Assembly: GCA_900618425.1 (NCBI GenBank)
Contig: UZAN01039461.1
Coordinates: forward strand, 103,973-167,972
Direction: 5' to 3'
Origin: Echinostoma caproni
Taxonomy: Eukaryota; Platyhelminthes; Trematoda; Plagiorchiida; Echinostomatidae
DNA: 64,000 nucleotides
The stretch's first letter is position 1, and each line of letters opens with the position of its first letter. The notes below the pieces were generated by a model. That model searched no databases and was not told the origin of the DNA. It saw only the letters and a list, made by a program, of their open reading frames with translations. A program made the position numbers and the translations under genes. This document shows positions 50,801-59,800 of the stretch, in pieces.

Positions 50801-53800
50801 GCAAAAGAGACTAATTTTCTCATGCATTTTAGGATAGAAATAAAAATTCTAACGAAGAACTTGATAATTATTCTCCAACAAATAATTGCCACTTACTACT
50901 GATTATCTCCTTTATTCCGTAAGGTCGCTGATTTGTTCTAGTTGGTTTTACAACTTGATTACATGCGGTCCAATTCCCGAAGGAATCATTGATGTAATTT
51001 GTATCTTATCAACAACTCCCTGTGGAGAACAATAGTGAACCCAACATTGCCTGGAAAAGAAAAGCAGTTCGGGTCAGATTGGAACGCTCAAGCTTAAATA
51101 TGCATCAGAATAGTTCTCCATATTAAAGTTCATGAGGTCGAAGTATATGCGGATATACGTTACAATATTTGAATGACAAATCCTGCCACTGATTCCGCCA
51201 CATAGTCCTTGCGGTGCAGTTGTAAAACAGGCAAAAGTAGCTTAATCCCCGATCACAGTGAATTCCGTGAAAGTTGATGGGGGTTTGCACTGATTGATTG
51301 CTGTCTTCCACTCCCAGGTACAAACTGACAACGGCCTCCATGTTTGATCGGGAACTGACTGCTCGGATTCTCGTATGGATTGTTTGCTCCGACTTCGGTC
51401 AACCGCCGAGAAACACCACAGGTTCGGTTTCTGTGCGAATCACAGATGTAAATGACGAGCGACCGCGATTCTCACGATCCAGTTACTATCACAGTGTACG
51501 GGAGGATACAGCATTGAGTACTCCGGTGTTTATGATCAATGCAACCGATGAGGATGAAGGTAAATGACATGATACATCACTGATACTATTTTATTGTTAC
51601 CTGCGATCTGTTGGTAAATTCATGAAGGGACCATTTTATTCTGTATTGGGCGTAAACCACATGATACATTACCCTAATGGATACACTTGTTAATCACACC
51701 TCTGGCTAACAGTCTCTGCCGAAAATTGTTTGCTGATTGATAGTGATCAGAGCACGCTATAATATTAGGAAACAAACTTTTTGAAAATCTTGACCATTGT
51801 TTCCAGTCATTTATGTCTGATAATTGTTGTAAAACGGGATTGAAAAGAGTAATCGTGAACGAACACAAGGTTTCTCTTTCTCCCAACTCAAAGAAAACAT
51901 ACAGAAAACCAAAACCAGAAGATTGGTACTGCTTACTGACAACTTCATGCATGTGGAAAAGAATCAGTCACTTAAACAGTGTAATGCAAGGAGAGCAACT
52001 GAAGATTCACTCTTTGTTTATTTAGGATGAAATAAAAGTGCTAATCGAAATATTTACGGGACATGGATCGTAAAACGGAAATATATTTCACATTCCAGTA
52101 TCATAATCACTCACTTTGACTGCGATCAGCGAAGCTCGTTTTACTTCATCCTGCTGTACGATGATCACGATGATGGTGATTAAAATAATAATCAATAGTC
52201 ATGAGTATCTATAAGTTACATTATATTCCAGTGCAACAATCATTATTTCACTGAATGATGGCCTAAATTGGTGTTAACTTGGGTATCGGGATAAAATTAT
52301 TGGCATTCTCCTAATGAAGGACAACACTCGCTAAATCGAAACCAAAAGGTTCATTCTTTCCTGTATAGGATTATAATCTTATGCAGACATTTACTTTGAT
52401 CAATCTGAATATATTAAATTGCACAACTTTTTCCACACAATGCAACGTATATATGTATATCGATCACTGTTAAATCTCTTGAATAACTAAACTGAAAAAA
52501 TTTGACGACACAAATTATTTTCCAGATCGAGAGATCGTATAATTGTTAATCATTCATCTTTTAGAAGTCACATTATAAATGGGTACTATGGCAGATGCTT
52601 TGCAAAGGCTTTGGGTCTATAACTCATTGATGCTCTTGCCTCAAACTCCAGACATTGTGCATTGAAAGGAAGAGTCATGTTGAAATTTATGATGTGGCAA
52701 GACCCAGGTTATTAGCTGGGTTTATACTTAGGCAGCTCTTGGTAGGTTCCTGAGGTGCCACTGGCTTTTGGTTGACAAATAAACAGATAATTACCAGCTA
52801 ATAAGAATCATGAAGTTATGGTTGAAAGCCGACTTGTCCACAAAAATAGTTAAATATAGGCATAGAAGCACGAACAAGTTTATACAAATCAACAGTGCAT
52901 TAAATCTGACAGATTACCTAATCAACTGTGCCCTTACCAATTCAGCGGCTTAAAAGAAACAACAAAGACGAACACATCAACCCTAATGGGGATCGAACCC
53001 CGGAACTCATAGGCAGAACGCCAGCAGGCGACCCACTCGGCCACCGGGCAGCTGATCAGACCGCTTTTCATTTTCCTTTTACACAATATAGCACAGTCCG
53101 TCTTTGCGAGCCTGTTGCGGGCATCACGCCTTGCTAATCTCAGCACTAGCCTACGGGATTATGACTGGGTTGGAAACTTTCACAACTTTTTTATCTATTC
53201 GATGATTGCAATGGAGGATTAGATTGGTTGAGGTGGGCGGAGGAGGAGGGAGGGTGTAGGGCCATGGTAGACTAAGTCATTTAAAAACTGTTTTGGGTGC
53301 ACAAGGTGAAATTATCTAGATGACTAGCAAGCACCTCATCGGTGGCTAGCATGCAATTTTAAATTGGTTTAAGTTGACCCCGTACCTGGTAGAGAGACCA
53401 AAAGGTTTCATTCACATTCACTGTGTGATCACATTCGACTAGGTTTGAAACGACGGCACTAGTAATAATTTTAATTACACCAGTATTCAAACAATTCTGT
53501 TGATGTTTCCAAACTCTTGTAGCTAGGCGCCTGAACTTGCGGCCGATATACGTTGCCCCACAGGAACACGCAAACAGGTACACAAAGTAAGATTGCAGAA
53601 TCGAAGATCTTTTCCTTGAGTTACGAACACAGGACCAGCGTAGACGTGAATACGACAAACAATTTTGCCGCATGGAATGTATTCTCCATCGCCGTTGCCA
53701 GTTTACATTAAACCCACTGCATTATTTTATCCCCTTGGAATGGGTTACAGGTTTATACTGTCTTCTTTCCTTCGTTTAAAAGTCACCGCTCTAGATAATT

Positions 53801-56800
53801 ATTTGCTAAACCGTTATCCGGAGACATTCTGACTAATCCTTTTGCAAGAAAAATACAGAGATGAAAGATAGTTCCTCATTTTTAATGTCAGCAGAACCTG
53901 TTTTAAGCAATACAGGCTGTACAGACTATAAGTTCACAGCATATGTTGTTTTCTGCACAGCAATGGCGAGGTGCCCAACTTATCTCAACATCAAATTCAT
54001 TTTGGAAGAAGAGGTTAACGATTGGACTGGTTTCCTCGACACCTAGTTAAAATGTCGCACATATTATTGTTTTATAAAGATCCGACTATTACAAGTGCCG
54101 TAGTTTCACCTGTCGTCGAATGGGATCACAGAATGAGTGCGAATGAGGCATTCATGCCACTCTACTTTGTTTGGGGTGCCCAATCTAAGCCGACTTAAAG
54201 TTGTATCTCAGCCACCGTGGAGGTGTGCCAACGAACTTTCTCAATGTAAATAATTATCTGTTTTCCTAGTTTCTCTTATGGCATCTGCTTCCGACGTCCT
54301 TTTTTGTGCGCTTCTTGCGATAGAAAATCCTGTGTTGTTCTCGATGGAATCCTCCAAAACGTGACCCTATTTTTGTTCACTTTATCAGGATTGTCATTAT
54401 TGCTTCACCAAATCTTTTTAGTGTAAAACGTTGTGTAATAGACAATATAACGTGTTGGACAGCCATAGTTACAAAAACTCGCTGTTTATTCACAATAAAC
54501 AGTAACCTAACTGTTTCGACCTGGATTACCGAACATCTCTAGCGCAACCAACGTATGCTGACCAACAGATGTTCTTGATTGTTACGGGCAAGATTGTGTC
54601 TGTAGCGTTTAGAACTTTGAACAAAATTGATTCTCCTGCGCATGCTATTCATGTTTGCAAAATGTCTTATCAGAAGGAAGTGTTTGTGATTCTCATCAAA
54701 CACGATAAACGTTTTGTCGTTCCAGCAGATCACAAAACGGAAATTTAGTCGTCTTGCAAAATATCATCATATTTTTACTGCACCCCATAATGCGTAACAT
54801 TTGGTCAGAAACAGTTTTCTTCACGTCTTTTGAAAACGGCTGACATTATCACTTATCTGATAATGTGTCACCAGTAAACATTTACGGAACGAAAACAATC
54901 AAAAGTAAATTAGCAGTTGGGTCTCGGAGAAACATTCGGGCACAAACCAATTCGGGCTACTCATGTGGTCAGGCCGAGAACCAGAAATAAGCTGCACTAA
55001 ATTCCATAACCTGGAACACATTAACCGATAAATGAAAGCACTAGGAATTCATATATAATTTATATCGTTTGCGTAGCTGCTCTATTAAACTGCACTTAAA
55101 TGCTTGCGTTATTTTGCGTCAGCTAAATAAGTACACGCCCCTATGGATGGAATAATGCTTCGACTTTCCGTGATTGGAGTATTCCTCATAACTGCAAGCT
55201 ACTAGACTTGCGAATAAAGCCAATCCGAGTCTCATTTTGATTTTTTGAGTGTTAAAACAAATATAACACAGTTTGCCCACGGATTTTATTTATTACTTAA
55301 CGCACTTAACTGTGTTCTACATTATACGCGTTCTTAAGCGTCATTGTCTGCTTACCATATAATATTTTTAACTATAAAATCAACTAGTTTCCACAGCCTT
55401 CAGTTCATTGCAAGGTAGACATTTAAAAAAAATCTCGATTCATCATATTGAATGAACGTGGAAGTAGTTAATTTCTTTATGATGAACCCACACTTTATGA
55501 AACAAAATCAATTTTTCATAATGCTCGAAACGAGTAGTTGGTCTTGCTCAATGCATTTGTATTTCTGTTGACAGATTGTGTATCGGGTAACTAACTGTTC
55601 ATCATCTGATGAAGTGTACTGTCAAACAGAAACGGTGAATCAGTGATACATCAAGCAGTTGGTGTTTTGGAATGGAGAACAACGCTAAGTAACACCCCAG
55701 AAGGCTCAAGTGATTCATCTCTACTCCTCGCGAAAATTTCCAATTTCATTCAACTTTATTTTGTGGTTTTTACTAATCTGAGTAAAAATTAAACGGTGGC
55801 AGACGGGTTTTTTGTCTCCAGTTGCTGAAAGATTCGTTGACCAAGGATTAAGAACCAAAGATGTATACCCGAAAAATGCTTAAGTACCACAAATACGTCC
55901 GATTTATGAAACCTCTGTAGAGAATTAAAGCAAAGGGACTTGTGTGAATAAATTACTCTTTGTAAGATTGCATCAGACGCTAACATTAATTATGAAACAA
56001 TGCAAGTAGCTTATTTGTTAAGCATGGCTCAAGTTATGATTATTAGAAAATTGAAGAGATGAACTAAATGCTGTTGGCTCACCTTCGCTTTTCTGCAATT
56101 CTCCGTGAACAGCGATTCGTATAAGCATAGAATTTGGTCATTATAATAATAGATCGGGCATCTATGGAATCTAGATAGCTACATTCAATTTATGATAGAC
56201 GTAATATGTAGAGGATGGAAAACGCTTTTCATGGGCAATGAAGAAAAATTGTACGCTGTTGCTCATTTATCAGCAAACTGACCCAGGTATACAACACAAA
56301 CAATATTTAATGATGTTATCAATCAAATTTCGGGACATGAGTGGTTTTTGGGGTGAAAATCATACAGTTATATCATATTGCGATCTTTGATCTCTCGTTA
56401 ACAAAAACAAAACTGTGCAATAATGTCCACGGTTTCCCGTATTGCCTTCTTAGGAATCAGGAATATATGACATTGTTTAAAGATTCACCTAGGCAGGAGC
56501 TGTCGGATCCGTAACTGACTGGCTAACTCTGAGGATGACACCTGAATAATCTTGAATTGATGATATACGGTATAGGTAAACAGCAATTTCATGATACTGC
56601 GAAAGATACTTTTGCTCAAATGCTTCGGCAAATCGATGATACGCTGACAGAATTGTGCACTCTATGAAATTATAAAAGGTTGAAAGGGATTATGTTTTAA
56701 CTATCAGTATAGAAAAACAGGTTTTGATTGAAATATGAATGAGCAATGTGACATAAACAAAAGCCCATTGCCGACGGATGATAAGTATGATAACATCAGC

Positions 56801-59800
56801 AAAGTGTATTTAGGGAGTCGTGTGCAACAAACTGCTTCGGAATGTTTGAGCATCAGTTTTTGATGAGCATGTTCATTAGGATAATTAGCAGAGCATTCAA
56901 GCTCTGGCAATAGCAGTGCTCGAACCAGTTTTATTTGATTGATTTTCCTATTTTTGTTGCAGCCTAATCATCTATAGTCAGGAATAATTTCCAGCCATCA
57001 TGGAATATTTTTTAATTTTGCATGCCTTATTTTCATATGTTTAGATCGTTCACTACGTGTTCGGTGTTGAGTGTGCAAGTCATCTTCTTTCGATAACTTT
57101 CGTCGTTTCCACAATACTACTACTACTACCATCACTACTACTACTACTGCTACTACTACTACTACTACTACTACTACCACAAAAACGTTGGCTCAATCAA
57201 CCTCTGAGAAGCTGACAAACAATGTTCAGTAACTGGCTTGACCTGATCTCCCTGTGTGTCATATATTTTAAAACTGCAAATACTAATATGAGACATAGGA
57301 TGTTACCTGGAATGGACGCTCTTATTTTGCTTGTTATAGCATCAAAACACATTGGATTACTCAACCTCACAAAATTCATTTGCATGTGCTATGATGCAGT
57401 GTAACGTTTGTTGAGAAAAGATTGGAGGCTCGTTACGGCCTGATAAACAGTGTTTGGTCGATTCAACAAACATGGGTTTCGATCCGAGAGACGTGTTTCT
57501 GTTCCCCTATTGACCAAAATTCGTCGAAAGTTGCACTGGAATAATGAGGTTTGTTTCGGGAAACAAACGAACAAATTAATCAGAATTTTAGTTATTTAAG
57601 CACGATCATTCGAGGTGGGTTTAAAAATATATCTCCGAAACTATTAAAAGAGATGCTCTGATTTTAAATGTGGCTGTAAACAAATACGTTTCGAGAAAGG
57701 TCCTTTTCCTGGAGTCTTAGAAAACGGATGATAATGTAAAATGGCATCGGGGTAATAATTACGTTTTGATTTCAGCTATCGCTTTTCAAAAGAATTCGAA
57801 TAATTCGTTCTTTAAAAAGTCATGAACGTATTGTTGCTTTACTGCTCAGGGTGTTCTCCTTGTATTGTACCAAATCATAGATTTGGTGTACTTTTCAACC
57901 CATATTCGCAAATAATACCTGATTGATATCCTTCACGCCCTTATCTTTTTCATTAACCCAGGTGGAAATTTTGGACGGCATTTGTATTGAGCAGCGATTT
58001 CTCGCGCCTCCACCCAATTATTTAAGTCCATTACTGCAATCAAGTGAATTAAAAAAGCGCAATTTGAACTGACTTATGGGAATATAATGGTGTTAAAATG
58101 AGTTTCATAACTGGGTTTAGTTACGGGGTTAGGTCAGTCTAGGTAACAAAATGGGATATCAAGTTAGGGAAGTAGACTGCTTTCAGAACAAAAGAGTGAA
58201 TGCTGATCATGGTTGTGATTGTGGTGGTATTCGAGAAGAGGGTAAAAGATAAGTGGCTGCGCAAGATATGTTGCAACGACTATCAGGTTAACTACAGCTG
58301 CGTTACACGTGTTTTCCGCAGATAATTGTGTTTTTGAGAAATGGATGATTTTTATTTCTGAAAATCTTCAATCCCGTGAAACTCGAGGTCTGGTGATATA
58401 TCGGGACGCCTTTGGTACATCATATTGGTGACCGAATTCTAGGAAAATATCGTGCACTTCCACTCGATGGGGAAATTTTCAAAGAAGAGCAACTTTTTGT
58501 GGGGACGTGTTAACTCATTCTCTTTCAAAGCTAACATTCGTTCCTCCCAATATACCTTTAACTACAGGTGCACTGAAATGAATAGATGCAGTTTGAAGTA
58601 CCTATGACGTCCTCCCGATCCAAGTTTTGTGGATAAAACAAATAAATACCCAGTGAATAATCGCTACTCTACCACGTTATACGTTTCTTCCACAATTTAT
58701 GTGGGGCAACTACATGTTCGGGTTGTTAGTTCATTATGTTTTGAAAAATAGGTCGACCGAAATGTCCTCTGGCTTTATCATCAAAGAGATGATTCTTGGG
58801 ATAACCGGATTGCTGTACTTCATTGAAGAATGGATCAATCTGTCAGCTTCATCCAAAACGTCTTGCTTGCTACATGGTTGCCACATGAGTTGTATTTTGA
58901 CGGGTTTTCGCATTTCCCACTGTGGTCTAAAGAAATTAGTCGCTCATTCTTTCAAATTTGATGGTAACATCAATAGCTGGATGATATATATGAAAATCAA
59001 TAAATGGCATTGCGTGAGAATGAAATGTAGAAAACCCATTGTCCAACGTTTTGGATAGCAAACTTTCAAATTACTTATCCCCATTTCGGTAAGAAAATAT
59101 TCATCTACAGCTGAGCCTGGTAAAGATCAATTAAGCACCTCATAGAATTGCAGCACACCCCCCGTGCACTAAATTAACGGTGAAGATTGTTTAGGCATCG
59201 GTGTTTCAAAGAATGTATATATCCATTTTCGGCTACTGCCTCAATCAACAGTGAATTGGTATTTAGAAGCTGAATCTGAAGTGGATTGACATTTTCAATG
59301 AATACGGTGCTTTTTCTCTACCAATTTAACGCGGGAGTGCAGCCCATGGCGTATTGCAGTTTAGTGATAGAAAATATTCCACAGGTAGCAGAGTAAATGT
59401 CTTAGTATATTTTTTAAATATAATTTAGCAACTGGTAACAGTGAAGCGATAATCTATCGATTAATAACAAAGTTATGGATTGCGCCGTCTGAATTTTGAA
59501 CTTTTAGGCTAAGCAATTTTCTATGTAGACTTTGGCTTAGGTATTTTTGGTAATTTGGAATCATAGTCTCCTCGTGACGAATTTGATTAGAGAATTCAAA
59601 AACACAGGTGTACAAAATGTATCCCGGATCATTTCGTTGAATCTGTACACGTGCATACTGCAGTTTATGGGATCATTAATATATGGTCAGTAAATAACAG
59701 AATTATAGGCGAAGGAAGATTGCGATAAAAATTACTCACCAAACACATTTGTTACCAAGGTAGCGCCAGAGTGATAAACCATTCACGCTGTTTACACAGT

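Larger units (their letters stand above)
38284..51317 (+). other. Intron 4 (about 13.0 kb)
   Basis: Donor GTAAGT and acceptor CACTCCCAG, phase 2. Contents listed separately are an ATT microsatellite, two SINEs, an LRR-like exon-like scrap, the inverted-repeat element and copy B of the dispersed repeat. Single N bases at 44834 and 45066 mark unresolved positions. An open frame at 47276-47584 has no recognisable domain. The rest is AT-rich DNA with nothing identified. Confidence 0.8.

Noticed and set aside
57000..57180. Poly-valine open frame on the minus strand
   Set aside because: It is only the translation of the (CTA)n microsatellite.
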